Part shown: positions 26,438-34,564 of the stretch, piece by piece
How positions within the stretch are numbered: the stretch's first letter is position 1
Layout: each line of letters opens with the position of its first letter
Origin: Xanthobacteraceae bacterium
GTDB lineage: Bacteria; Pseudomonadota; Alphaproteobacteria; Rhizobiales; Xanthobacteraceae
NCBI GenBank assembly: GCA_030038995.1
Contig: JASHQS010000016.1
Span: 1-44,493 of the forward strand
Length of the DNA: 44,493 nt
Direction: 5' to 3'
The notes under the pieces: model-generated
What the model saw: the letters and a program-made list of their open reading frames with translations, nothing else
Databases searched by the model: none
Told to the model about the DNA's origin: nothing
Position numbers and translations under genes: made by a program

Positions 26438-26709
26438 CGGTCGCTGCGCGACAGCACGTCGATCAATTCGCTCACCTTGCGTCGCTGCTCGGACTTGGTG
26501 CCCGAGGCGATGGCGTGCTCGACGCAATGCGCCACGTGATCGGCCAGGATCTCCTCCTCGGCGCGGCGCAACGCGGCGCGCGCCGCCGAGAGCTGCGTCA
26601 CGATATCGATGCAATAACGGTCGTCCTCGACCATGCGCGCCAATCCGCGCACCTGGCCCTCGATCCGCTTGAGGCGCTTGAGCACCGCCGCCTTGGCAAC
26701 AGGCTGCAT
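26434..26709 (-). CDS. csoR: CsoR-family copper-sensing repressor
   Basis: All-helical metal-responsive repressor of the CsoR/RcnR/FrmR family, 91 residues. The Cu(I) site pattern is intact: Cys33 (RYCIDIV), His58 (ADHVAHC) and Cys62, with the same 25- and 4-residue spacings as in mycobacterial CsoR. This ligand set favours copper over nickel (RcnR) or formaldehyde (FrmR) sensing. It is divergent from a copper-transporting P-type ATPase, and a CsoR-like operator lies between the two starts. On binding Cu(I) the repressor should release that DNA and permit efflux-pump expression. The 3' end overlaps the convergent MFS gene by 4 bases. Confidence 0.93.
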   Translation of the reverse strand: MQPVAKAAVLKRLKRIEGQVRGLARMVEDDRYCIDIVTQLSAARAALRRAEEEILADHVAHCVEHAIASGTKSEQRRKVSELIDVLSRSDR

Positions 26710-26719
26710 GGCCGCTATA

Positions 26720-26734
26720 TACCCCTACCGGGTA
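26720..26734. promoter_or_regulatory. CsoR-type operator between csoR and copA
   Basis: TACCCCTACCGGGTA has inverted half-sites TACCC (26720-26724) and GGGTA (26730-26734), matching the G-tract pseudopalindrome bound by copper CsoR proteins. The whole divergent spacer is only 48 bases (26710-26757), so one operator could cover both promoters. Confidence 0.75.
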
Positions 26735-26757
26735 CCCGTTTCAAGGCCCTGGCTGCC

Positions 26758-28980
26758 ATGGATCACGCACACTGTGCTCATGCCGCGAGCGGCGCCGAGG
26801 CGGCCGCCGCCGATCCGGTGGGCGGTAGGCGCGTCGATGCGGCGCGGACGGCCCGCCGGGACGCCGAGCCCGGCGGCACGATCTACACCTGCCCGATGCA
26901 TCCGCAGATCCGGCACATCGGGCCGGGCCATTGCCCGATCTGCGGCATGGCGCTCGAGCCCGAAGCCGGCGCCGCGGATACCGCCGGCGGCGGCGAGCGC
27001 GCCGCCATGACGCGACGCTTATGGATTTCGGCTTTGCTCGCCGCGCCCGTGGTCGCGCTCGACATGGGCGGCCATGTCGGCCTTTGGCATCCGCCCGGCA
27101 CGCTCACCGGCTTCGTCGAACTCGCGCTCGCCACGCCGGTCGTGCTGTGGGGCGGCTGGCCGTTCTTCGTGCGCGGCGCCCAATCGTTCGTCACGCGCCG
27201 TCTCAACATGTTCACGCTGATCGCCATGGGCGTCGGCATCGCCTATCTGTACAGCGCCGTCGCGGTGCTCGCGCCCGCATTGTTTCCCGCGGGTTTCCGC
27301 GACGCCCATGGCGGCGTAGCGCAGTATTTCGAAGCCGCCTGCGTCATCACCGTGCTGGTGCTGCTCGGCCAGGTGCTGGAGCTTGCCGCGCGCGCTTCCA
27401 CCATGAGCGCAATCCGCGCGCTCGCCGAGCTTGTGCCGGCGCGCGCGCGGCGCGTACGCGCCGATGGCAGCGACGAGGACGTGCCGCTCGAGGCCGTCCG
27501 CGCCGGCGACCGGCTGCGCGTGCGGCCCGGTGAAAAAATCCCGGTCGACGGCGTGCTCGTCGACGGCCGCTCCACAATCGACGAGTCGATGATGACCGGC
27601 GAAGCCATGCCGGCCGCCAAGGAGCCCGGCGCCGCAGCGATCGCCGGAACGCTCAACGGCGGCGGCAGCTTCGTCATGCGCGCGGAAAAAATCGGCCGCG
27701 ACACGCTGTTGGCGCGCATCGTCGAATTGGTCGTCGCCGCGCAGCGCTCGCGCGCGCCGATCGCGCGGCTTGCCGACCGCGTCGCCGCCGCCTTCGTGCC
27801 GGCGGTCATCGCGGCCGCGCTCGCCGCGTTCGCGGCCTGGGCGATCTGGGGACCGCAGCCGCGCCTGGCTTACGGGCTCGTCGCCGCGGTGACGGTGCTG
27901 ATCATCGCCTGCCCGTGTGCACTCGGACTGGCGACGCCGATGTCGATCATGGTCGGCATCGGCCGCGCCGCTTCGCTTGGCGTCTTGATCAAGAACGCCG
28001 AAGTTTTGCAGCGCATGGAGCAGGTCGATACGCTTGTGGTCGACAAGACCGGCACGCTCACCGAAGGCAAGCCGAAGGTGGTCGCGATCACGCCGGCTGC
28101 CGGCTGCGAGGCGGCCACGCTGCTCGGCTTCGCCGCGAGCCTCGAGCGCGCCAGCGAGCATCCGCTCGCCGCCGCGATCGCCGCTGCCGCGGCGCAACGC
28201 GGCATCGCGGCGCTTGCAGTCGCCGATGTCGAGGCCACTCCCGGCCAAGGCGTGTGCGGCCGGGTCGAGGGCCGGCGCGTGGCGATCGGCGCCGACGCAT
28301 TCATTGCCGGGCGCGGCATCGCTACCGACGCGCTTCGCGAAGGCGCCGAGCGGCTGCGCCGCGACGGCGCAACCGTCGTGTTTGTTGCGATCGACGATCG
28401 GCTCGCCGGCGCGATCGGCATCGCCGATCCGATCAAGCCGACCACGCCGGCCGCACTTGTCGCGTTGCGGGCACAAAATATCGCCATCGTGATGCTGACC
28501 GGCGACAGCCGCACCACCGCGCGCGCGGTGGCGCAAAAGCTCGGCATCGCCGATGTCGAGGCCGAGGTGCTGCCCGAGCGCAAAAGCGCCGTGGTCGAGG
28601 CCTTGCGCCGTCAGGGTCATATCGTCGCCATGGCGGGCGACGGCATCAACGACGCGCCGGCGCTGGCCGCCGCCGACGTCGGCATCGCCATGGGCGGCGG
28701 CACCGATGCGGCGATCGCCAGCGCCGGCATGACTTTGGTCAAAGGCGATCTCGCCGCGATCGTGCGCGCGCGAAAACTGTCTGCGGCGACCATGCGCAAC
28801 ATCCGGCAGAATCTGGCCTTCGCCTTCCTCTACAACGCCGCCGGCGTGCCGATCGCCGCCGGCGTACTTTATCCGCTGTGCGGACTGCTGCTCACCCCCG
28901 CCATCGGCGCCGCCGCCATGGCGCTGTCCTCGGTCAGCGTCGTCGCCAATGCGCTGCGGCTGCGCCGCGCCGCCGTTTGA
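26758..28980 (+). CDS. copA: Cu(I)-exporting P1B-type ATPase
   Basis: Inner-membrane copper efflux ATPase, 740 residues from ATG 26758. The N-terminus is His/Cys-rich (MDHAHCAHAA) and carries a heavy-metal-binding YHS-like domain (YTCPMHPQI and HCPICGMALEP), not the usual ferredoxin-like HMA domain. P-type landmarks: CPC at 385-387 (ACPCALGLATP), phosphorylated Asp429 (DKTGTLTEGKP), the SEHP motif at 466-469, and GDGINDAPAL at 627-636. TM segments lie at both sides as expected. It is divergent from csoR over a 48-base spacer containing the operator. The frame is open upstream to 26416 but runs through csoR, so that part is not coding. Silver could also be exported. Confidence 0.96.
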   Translation: MDHAHCAHAASGAEAAAADPVGGRRVDAARTARRDAEPGGTIYTCPMHPQIRHIGPGHCPICGMALEPEAGAADTAGGGERAAMTRRLWISALLAAPVVALDMGGHVGLWHPPGTLTGFVELALATPVVLWGGWPFFVRGAQSFVTRRLNMFTLIAMGVGIAYLYSAVAVLAPALFPAGFRDAHGGVAQYFEAACVITVLVLLGQVLELAARASTMSAIRALAELVPARARRVRADGSDEDVPLEAVRAGDRLRVRPGEKIPVDGVLVDGRSTIDESMMTGEAMPAAKEPGAAAIAGTLNGGGSFVMRAEKIGRDTLLARIVELVVAAQRSRAPIARLADRVAAAFVPAVIAAALAAFAAWAIWGPQPRLAYGLVAAVTVLIIACPCALGLATPMSIMVGIGRAASLGVLIKNAEVLQRMEQVDTLVVDKTGTLTEGKPKVVAITPAAGCEAATLLGFAASLERASEHPLAAAIAAAAAQRGIAALAVADVEATPGQGVCGRVEGRRVAIGADAFIAGRGIATDALREGAERLRRDGATVVFVAIDDRLAGAIGIADPIKPTTPAALVALRAQNIAIVMLTGDSRTTARAVAQKLGIADVEAEVLPERKSAVVEALRRQGHIVAMAGDGINDAPALAAADVGIAMGGGTDAAIASAGMTLVKGDLAAIVRARKLSAATMRNIRQNLAFAFLYNAAGVPIAAGVLYPLCGLLLTPAIGAAAMALSSVSVVANALRLRRAAV

Positions 28981-29064
28981 ACCGGCGCGGCGGGCAGCCG
29001 GCGTTGCAACCATCATTGCGCCGCGCGCGGCTGCGGCCGTGGCGGCGATCGATCCAGCGCTTGA

Positions 29065-29442
29065 CTAATGGATGGTGCGGTCGCTGCTGTAGGTCGGCAC
29101 CAGTTCGCATTTCTGTTCGGCGGCGGTGCGCTTGAGCAGTTTCTGCTGCGCCAGCACGGTTTCGTAGTCGCTGCGGTAGGCGAGCGTGCCGATGATCGTG
29201 CCGCCGCCGCCTTCGCTCGCCTTGGCCATGAGATCGCGCAACTGCTTCTCGCGTTTCGCGAGATTCTGCGATTCCGCGATCAACTCCTTGCAGTGATAGG
29301 CCGAATAGCGCGCCGGATCGACGAGCAGCCCGCTGGCGCCGTCGCTCAGCCCGCAGCCCGCGAGCGCCATGCCGGCGAGCAGCAGCGTCGCACGCAACGC
29401 CGCCGCCGCGTTGCGGCCTCGCATCGCTGCAGAAAAGACCAT
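29065..29442 (-). CDS. small putative lipoprotein
   Basis: From ATG 29442, 125 residues. A signal sequence (ALRATLLLAGMALAGC) ends in a lipobox LAGC, so it is probably lipidated and exported. The mature part has LVDPARYSAYHCKELIAES, a short charged helix (AKREKQLRDLMAKASEGGGG) and AEQKCELVPTY; two Cys may pair. ATG 29424 is an alternative start and TTG/GTG starts lie further up. I recognise no characterised family. It lies downstream of an ECF sigma/anti-sigma pair on the same strand, 68 bases beyond the anti-sigma stop, and could be in its regulon. Confidence 0.75.
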   Translation of the reverse strand: MVFSAAMRGRNAAAALRATLLLAGMALAGCGLSDGASGLLVDPARYSAYHCKELIAESQNLAKREKQLRDLMAKASEGGGGTIIGTLAYRSDYETVLAQQKLLKRTAAEQKCELVPTYSSDRTIH

Positions 29443-29549
29443 CGACCAGCCCTGCCCGGCAGTCCGGCGCCCCGAAAACAACAGCGGCGTACGCTACCGC
29501 GCAAATAAGGCAGGCTGGGGACGCCTGTCAAAATCAAGCGCCGTTGGTC

Positions 29550-30239
29550 TTACTCGGTCTGCGCGGCGATGAAGCCGACGACCTTGTCCTGCTGCAGCTT
29601 CTTGATGCGATCGACAAACGCTTGGCGCGGCAGCCTGGTCGCCGCCACCATGATCCGATAGAGGCCACCCGCCGCCGGGCCGCCGACGATGCTCAGCTTG
29701 TTGGCTTGCAGAAATTGCGTGATGTCGGCCATGCTGGTCTGCGGCTGAAAGCGGATCATCGCATAGGAGCCGTTGCCCGGCGCGCTCATCAGCGCGGAGG
29801 CGGTCGCGAACGTCGTGGTGCCGCTACTTCCGCCGGCGCTCTGCCTGAGCATGATGCCGGCGATCACGCCGGCCTGCAGCACGACGATAAGCGCCGCGGC
29901 GCCGGCCGACCAGGCCAGCGTGCGCGGCGAGCGGTTTGCAAAAAATTCGCGAAAGCGCGCCGCGAACGTCACCGACAAGGGCGACCGGCGCGCCGGCTCG
30001 GCGTCGATCCTGGCGAGCAGGTTGGCCGTCGCGCGCGCCGAGGGCGCGCCCAAACTCTCGTTGAGCGCGATGGTTTGGCCGAGTTCTTCGCGCACCAGCC
30101 GGTAGCGCCGCGCCAGTTCCGGATCGTCGGCGAGCGCGGCTTCGACGCGCTGCGCGTCGCGCGCGCCGAGCGTGCCGGCGGCGTGCCAGGGCAGCAACAA
30201 CTCGATCTCGCTCGCTTCGCTCTTGTCCGCCGTGGTCAT
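29550..30239 (-). CDS. membrane-bound anti-sigma factor
   Basis: It has 229 residues: a cytosolic helical sigma-binding part (about 1-75, with IELLLPWHAAGTLGARDAQR), one TM helix (about 108-131) and a periplasmic domain (about 150-229). No Cys is present, so the zinc-binding HxxxCxxC of ZAS anti-sigmas is absent. The periplasmic domain (AMIRFQPQTSMADITQFLQ, then VGGPAAGGLYRIMV) resembles the prodomain-like module found before some subtilisin-type (S8) proteases. The start overlaps the sigma factor stop by 4 bases, as expected for a coupled partner. It should hold the adjacent ECF factor inactive until an envelope signal arrives; the signal is unknown. Confidence 0.87.
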   Translation of the reverse strand: MTTADKSEASEIELLLPWHAAGTLGARDAQRVEAALADDPELARRYRLVREELGQTIALNESLGAPSARATANLLARIDAEPARRSPLSVTFAARFREFFANRSPRTLAWSAGAAALIVVLQAGVIAGIMLRQSAGGSSGTTTFATASALMSAPGNGSYAMIRFQPQTSMADITQFLQANKLSIVGGPAAGGLYRIMVAATRLPRQAFVDRIKKLQQDKVVGFIAAQTE

Positions 30240-30796
30240 GGCCAGCCTCGATCGATGCCTCGCTCCTTGAGGAGCTCAGAAAGTTTCTTGCGCGCATAAA
30301 ACATGCGCGTCTTCACGGTCGCCTCCGGGATGCCGACGATGCTTGCGACTTCGGCCACCGATTTCTCGTGGTAGTACACGAGATCGACGATCACGCGATG
30401 CTCGGCCGACAGTTTCTCCAGGCATTGCCGTAACACCGCGGCTTTGTCCTTCTTCGCCAGCGCCGTCTCCGGATCGTCCTCCTGATCCTCGATGGTGCCG
30501 GCCGTCTCTTCGTCCAGTTCCGCCTCGCTGCGCCGCCGCAGCGACGACAGCGTCTTGAACCGCGCCATGCTCAGGATCCAGGTCGACACCGCGGAGCGGC
30601 CCTCGAACTTGGCGGCCTGCCGCCAGACGTCGAGGAAGACCTCGCTGATCAAGTCCTCCGCGGTCGCCTCGTTACGAACGAGTCTCAGTACGAAGCGGTA
30701 GACCCGGACATGGTGCCGTGCGAACAGCACCTGCATGGCGAGCCGGTCGCCGCCTGCGATCCGCCCGATCAGCACCTCGTCCGAAGTCGTTTGCAT
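30236..30796 (-). CDS. ECF-type RNA polymerase sigma factor
   Basis: It has 186 residues with sigma region 2 (RFVLRLVRNEATAEDLISEV, FEGRSAVSTWILSMARFKTL) and region 4 (LEKLSAEHRVIVDLVYYHEK, VAEVASIVGIPEATVKTRMF) joined by an acidic linker (EDQEDDPETALAKKD). It directs RNA polymerase to stress-type promoters. The overlap with the anti-sigma gene (ATGA) shows coupling. No convincing ECF promoter (GGAACC-like -35) could be assigned upstream, so autoregulation is not shown. Subgroup not determined. Confidence 0.94.
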   Translation of the reverse strand: MQTTSDEVLIGRIAGGDRLAMQVLFARHHVRVYRFVLRLVRNEATAEDLISEVFLDVWRQAAKFEGRSAVSTWILSMARFKTLSSLRRRSEAELDEETAGTIEDQEDDPETALAKKDKAAVLRQCLEKLSAEHRVIVDLVYYHEKSVAEVASIVGIPEATVKTRMFYARKKLSELLKERGIDRGWP

Positions 30797-31074
30797 CGGC
30801 AGGCTATCGGCTCATCCGTTGGTCGCCCGCGGCGTCGCCGAGGTTCAAGGGCCGGCGCAGAAAAGCGGCCGCGGCGGACCCGCGCCCGTGTTCCCAATTC
30901 GGGACACCGGGTGGCGGCCCACCGAGAGGCTAAATAGCACAGTTCTCAGGGGGTTATTGAACGATCTATGGGGCGGAAGGGTTGGCCGGAAAACCCGGCT
31001 CTGCTGCCGCATTGTGCTGCAGCGAAACTCAATCGACGACAACCCCCGGCGAACATCGAGAGAACCTGCCGCTG

Positions 31075-31160
31075 TGGTGCGGACGGCGGGACTCGAACCC
31101 GCACAGGGTTTCCCCCAAGGGATTTTAAGTCCCTTGCGTCTACCGTTTCGCCACGTCCGC
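31075..31160 (-). tRNA. tRNA-Leu (anticodon UAA)
   Basis: On the minus strand a full cloverleaf is readable: acceptor GCGGACG/CGTCCGC, D-stem GCG/CGC, anticodon stem AGGGA/TCCCT with loop CTTAAAA (anticodon TAA), a long class-II variable arm (TGGGGGAAACCCTGT), T-arm GCGGG-TTCGAGT-CCCGC, and encoded CCA at 31075-31077. A long variable arm fits leucine. Confidence 0.97.
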
Positions 31161-31170
31161 GGAGCGCCGT

Positions 31171-31360
31171 TCTCCTGATACGCATCGTATCCCGGATGCG
31201 GTGCAGCGCGAAGCGGTGCGCCGCTGATCCGGGACCGTCGCAGGCTCGGAGTTTGTAACGGTCGCGGGTCTGCAACGCACCACTTCGCTGCGCCATGGCG
31301 TGTCGAAGACGCGCGTGATCGCGCTTTTGGCTGCGCGGCGCCCGGAAAACAGAGCCCTCA
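31171..31360. repeat. second copy of the palindromic intergenic repeat
   Basis: 31190-31293 closely matches the core of the 871-1050 element (899-1003): it begins TCCCGGATGCGGTGCAGCGC and ends CACTTCGCTGCGC, with only scattered substitutions. The outer ends have diverged and no flanking duplication is visible, so this would be a decayed or truncated copy. It begins about 30 bases upstream of the tRNA-Leu gene, inside its likely promoter region. A separate 14-bp direct repeat (CGCGCATAGAATCT) lies just beyond at about 31364-31391. Confidence 0.8.
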
Positions 31361-31413
31361 TGCCGCGCATAGAATCTCGCGCATAGAATCTTCGGCCTGG
31401 CAGCCAGAGGCCG

Positions 31414-31749
31414 CTACGGCTTGCCCTTGTCCTTGGCGCTCGCGCTCGGCGCGGAGCGGATGCTGCCCCAGGGATCGGCGGCCGGCTTTTTCTCCGGAAT
31501 TTTTTCCGTGGCCGCTTTATAGGCTTTGTCGACCTTGCGGCGCCGCTCCAGTTCCTCCGCGCTCGGCGGCGGCTTGTCGCCGCCGAGGCTGACGCTCGGC
31601 ATCGGAAACTGCGCCGCGGCGCGCGACGGCAAGAGCGCGAGCGCCGCAGCCGCGCCCACCCCGGCGGCGAGCGCGAGACTGCGCCGGCTCAATCCTGCAA
31701 TCCGGCTTGCGCATTGCCGCCGGCTCACTCCTTGAACACGTGACCCCAT
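31414..31749 (-). CDS. small exported protein of unknown function
   Basis: From ATG 31749, 111 residues. A Tat-like or long Sec signal (LSRRSLALAAGVGAAAALAL, then PSRAAA) precedes a mature part of about 70 residues that is Pro/Lys-rich and charged: KPPPSAEELERRRKVDKAYK, EKIPEKKPAADPWGSIR. The DKAYKAA, then KIP, then DPWG pattern recurs in short exported proteins of Bradyrhizobium-type genomes as far as I recall. The start overlaps the upstream cupin gene by 25 bases, which suggests co-transcription. Function unknown. Confidence 0.7.
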   Translation of the reverse strand: MGSRVQGVSRRQCASRIAGLSRRSLALAAGVGAAAALALLPSRAAAQFPMPSVSLGGDKPPPSAEELERRRKVDKAYKAATEKIPEKKPAADPWGSIRSAPSASAKDKGKP

Positions 31750-32177
31750 AGCGTGTCCCAATCGGCCCCGGAAATGTCGGTGACGCGGCCGTCCTTCTCA
31801 TAAAACTTGTTGGGCACCTGGAACATGGCGAGCATCAGGCCGCCTTCGGGCGTCCAGGCGACGTGGCGGCTGCCGGCTTCGCGCCAGACGAATTCGCCGG
31901 CCTTGACGGTGAGCCCGGCCGCCGGGCCTTCCTTGTCGCAGAGTTCGCCTTCGACCACGTAGGTCTGCTCGACCTTGACGTGCTCGTGGTCGGGCAGCAC
32001 GGCGCCCGGCGCAAGCCGGATCAGCGCGGTGACGAGCCCGCTGTCCTTGTCGAACAACAAGCCCTTGACCTCGCAGCCGGGGAAGCGGGTCTTTTTCCAC
32101 TCCATCGCGGCGGGGCGCACCACGTGCGAGTGAGTGTCGAGCGTGTCGTGTGTGGCTTTCGGCGTGACGGCATCCAT
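31725..32177 (-). CDS. cupin-domain protein
   Basis: Single-domain cupin, 150 residues. The metal-binding pattern is visible: APGAVLPDHEHVKVEQTYVV (motif 1, with the two His and Glu) and motif 2 around GEFVWREAGSRHVAW. It resembles cupins of the ChrR C-terminal type, but no enzyme role can be assigned. AGGAGG lies 6 bases before ATG 32177. It overlaps the next downstream gene. Confidence 0.9.
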   Translation of the reverse strand: MDAVTPKATHDTLDTHSHVVRPAAMEWKKTRFPGCEVKGLLFDKDSGLVTALIRLAPGAVLPDHEHVKVEQTYVVEGELCDKEGPAAGLTVKAGEFVWREAGSRHVAWTPEGGLMLAMFQVPNKFYEKDGRVTDISGADWDTLWGHVFKE

Positions 32178-32404
32178 CGGCGGCCTCCTGTTCGCAAACC
32201 ATGCGGCGGCTTGGCGCCATCATAACCGATCCGGACCGGTGCGGGTCAAAGAAAAACCGGGCAGCCCCCTGGCGGCCGCCAATTTCGATCCCGGTCCAAG
32301 CAAGCCGCCGTCTGCACGTGGTTTGCCGGCTGCTCCGCCGCGACGGCACGGGACCACCGGTAAAATGTCGCGCGAAAGAGCGAGTTTTTGATCGCAGGTG
32401 CCGT

Positions 32405-33367
32405 TTATGCAAGGAATTGTTGCCAAGGACCGAATTGCGCGGCCGCCGCCACGAGTTCGATCAGCCGCGCCAAAGGCGGACGGGACCAACTCGAACCTTG
32501 CGGCGGGACCGAGAGCCAGACCTCGAGCGCGTGACAAAGATGATCCCATAAGACGCTTTGTTCGACCGTGCCGTCGCCGTCAAAAGCAGCGATCTCCCGG
32601 TAACCGGCTATGGCGCAGGGGACCGCTCGGGAAGGCAACGACCAGAATTCGAGCGCCGGGTCGCCCCAACCCGAATTATTCCAATCGATCAGCGCCGCGA
32701 ATGAACTGGAATGATCCACTATGACATTGGTGGGCAGCACGTCATTGTGAAGGAAGCGGCGGAATTCGCGCCGTTCTCCGACGAACGGCCGCAATCGGTC
32801 AAAGACGCGATTGAGCCATTTGGCGCTGTAGGCGCCGAGCAGAGCCGCCGAACCCAGCCGCTCGATCAGATCGCCGGGCTCGCGACGAAATGGCCGATCG
32901 AGATAGCCATGGGGATCCGGACAGCTCGTTACGCGCTGATGCAAAACCGCGAGCTGACGCCCGATCTCCCGATACACCTGCGCATTGCCGTCAACGGCAA
33001 TGTCCCGCAAGCCAAAATTTTCTCCCTTCACGCGCGCATAAACCGTATAGGGCAAATCAACGATGTCCCTGGCGTTGTCGAACACGAGGAGTTCAGGGGT
33101 GCGAACGCCTGCCGCCCTCGCCACCGGGGCGGCAACCGATTCCGTGTATGTCTCGCGCACGCTGCTGGGTTTTGGCACGCGCAGCACATAGCGTTCGCCA
33201 AGCGCAAGCGCGGTATTCACGGTGCCGAGACTAGGAAGGCGGGTGACCTCGTGCAGCGCGACGCCCAGTTTGTGCCGGGCTACGATCGCGGCTATCTGCT
33301 GCCGCGACAGTTCCGGAAGGAGCGCGCCACTGGAAGCCGTATCGCCCAGCCTGCCCGGAGAATTCAT
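32405..33367 (-). CDS. APH-fold kinase-like protein (aminoglycoside phosphotransferase family)
   Basis: Protein-kinase-like fold of the APH/choline kinase family, 320 residues. Brenner motif with catalytic residues: His207-Asp209 to Asn214 (LHNDVLPTNVIVD), then the Mg-binding Asp228 (ALIDWNNSGWGDPALEFW). N-lobe: RLPSLGTVNTALALGERYVL, with Lys66 in RVPKPSS as the likely ATP-anchoring lysine. Family members phosphorylate aminoglycosides, homoserine, choline, sugars or unknown small molecules; antibiotic resistance should not be assumed. It lies 162 bases downstream of the alpha/alpha-toroid gene on the same strand. A PhyH dioxygenase, sulfotransferase and toroid protein precede it, so it could belong to that pathway. 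Confidence 0.88.
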   Translation of the reverse strand: MNSPGRLGDTASSGALLPELSRQQIAAIVARHKLGVALHEVTRLPSLGTVNTALALGERYVLRVPKPSSVRETYTESVAAPVARAAGVRTPELLVFDNARDIVDLPYTVYARVKGENFGLRDIAVDGNAQVYREIGRQLAVLHQRVTSCPDPHGYLDRPFRREPGDLIERLGSAALLGAYSAKWLNRVFDRLRPFVGERREFRRFLHNDVLPTNVIVDHSSSFAALIDWNNSGWGDPALEFWSLPSRAVPCAIAGYREIAAFDGDGTVEQSVLWDHLCHALEVWLSVPPQGSSWSRPPLARLIELVAAAAQFGPWQQFLA

Positions 33368-33529
33368 TTGAGCTTATCCGGCGTTCTGGGACACGAGATC
33401 GCTGCGGTCTGCGGCGAAAGCGGGCGTCATCGAGGCCGCAGCTTGGCGCCGAAGCGCAACGGGGGTCAAGGGTAGCGGCATAATAGAAGGCGCCGCGGCG
33501 GCGGTGGCGGCGGCGGCGTTTTCGTCGTT

Positions 33530-34564
33530 TCACGCCAAGTCCCGCCAATCGAAGTGGCGGCCCGGGTCGTGCATGAGCAAACACGCCTGCGCGGCAAAGA
33601 TGGTCGCCCAGCTGTTGAGATGGCTCGAACCCAGCTGGTATTCGACAGCCGTCCAGGCCTCCACGGCCCGGAAGAAGCGGCGCAGGCGCGCGTAGATCAG
33701 CTTGACGAGGTCCGCCGGCCTGCCGTGCAGCAGAGCCAAACGAAGCATCTGGGCAACCACATCGCCTTGCTCCGGCGCATACCCGCCTCCACCGGCGACC
33801 GCCGTCAAGGTCCCGGCATCATCCATCTCTTCGAGCACATAGCCGAGCAGCGCCCGCGAACAATCGAGCGCATCCTTGGCGCCGGTGGCGGTGCCGTAGA
33901 TCCACATTCCTTCCGCACAATACAACACCGCGTGGAAGTGGATTTCGGGATCGCCCGGGCAGGTGGCAGGCACCGCCATGGCGCGCAACAGCGCAAGGGT
34001 ATGTTGGGCGAGAAGATCGGCGGCTTCCGCGGCGGCCTCCAGGCCATGGTCGCGCGCCAGCAGCAAAGCCTGCGTGCACTTGACCAGATGCAGGGCTCCA
34101 GCCGTCGACCATTTTCTGCCTCGCTCGGGGACGCTGCCCTGGTCGCACCACGTCGGCAGCCGACGCTCGTTCAATATCTGGTCGCGCAGCAATTTTGCCA
34201 ATTGCAGCGCCTCGGCAAGCGTCTGCGCGCCGAACTTCGCGTGCGCGCGCATCAGCCCGGTGGCGATGACGCCCTGATCGAAGTTATAGATCACGGTATC
34301 TTCTTGCGGTCGGGCGCCGAGCTGGCCCAGGGCGACGCGGCGCTTGAGAAACTGCGCACAGCGCATGGCGCGCGTCCGGCTGCATTCGATCGGCGCGATG
34401 CCGCTCGCCAGCGCCGTCAACATATATCCGGTCACTTCCGGATAAACGTATGAGGGAACGAGATGATGATCGCACCACGCAAAGATGCCGCCTTGTGCTT
34501 CTTGAATGGGGCCGGCGGTCAACCAACGCGACAATCGATCCAACGTGTCAGAGACGTCGGCCAT
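33530..34564 (-). CDS. putative alpha/alpha-toroid protein, unknown function
   Basis: From ATG 34564, 344 residues (ATG 34600 also possible). Repeated helix-pair patterns suggest a six-hairpin toroid as in glycosidases, lyases and terpene cyclases: FAWCDHHLVPSYVYPEVTGY, EDTVIYNFDQGVIATGLMRA, LPTWCDQGSVPERGRKWSTA, EIHFHAVLYCAEGMWIYG and AVEYQLGSSHLNSWATIF. The YPEVTGY and YCAEGxW blocks remind me of proteins encoded in polysaccharide loci. No catalytic pair can be named. The start overlaps the sulfotransferase stop by 17 bases, so the two are translationally linked. A glycan-related role is inference only. Confidence 0.75.
   Translation of the reverse strand: MADVSDTLDRLSRWLTAGPIQEAQGGIFAWCDHHLVPSYVYPEVTGYMLTALASGIAPIECSRTRAMRCAQFLKRRVALGQLGARPQEDTVIYNFDQGVIATGLMRAHAKFGAQTLAEALQLAKLLRDQILNERRLPTWCDQGSVPERGRKWSTAGALHLVKCTQALLLARDHGLEAAAEAADLLAQHTLALLRAMAVPATCPGDPEIHFHAVLYCAEGMWIYGTATGAKDALDCSRALLGYVLEEMDDAGTLTAVAGGGGYAPEQGDVVAQMLRLALLHGRPADLVKLIYARLRRFFRAVEAWTAVEYQLGSSHLNSWATIFAAQACLLMHDPGRHFDWRDLA

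Noticed and set aside
27019..29016. 665-codon minus-strand frame opposite copA
   Set aside because: Antisense shadow of a complete P-type ATPase; no motifs and an Arg/Asp/His-rich composition.
32405..33367. Aminoglycoside resistance gene
   Set aside because: Only the fold and catalytic motifs are shared; the context is a sulfotransferase/dioxygenase set and most members of this fold act on other substrates.
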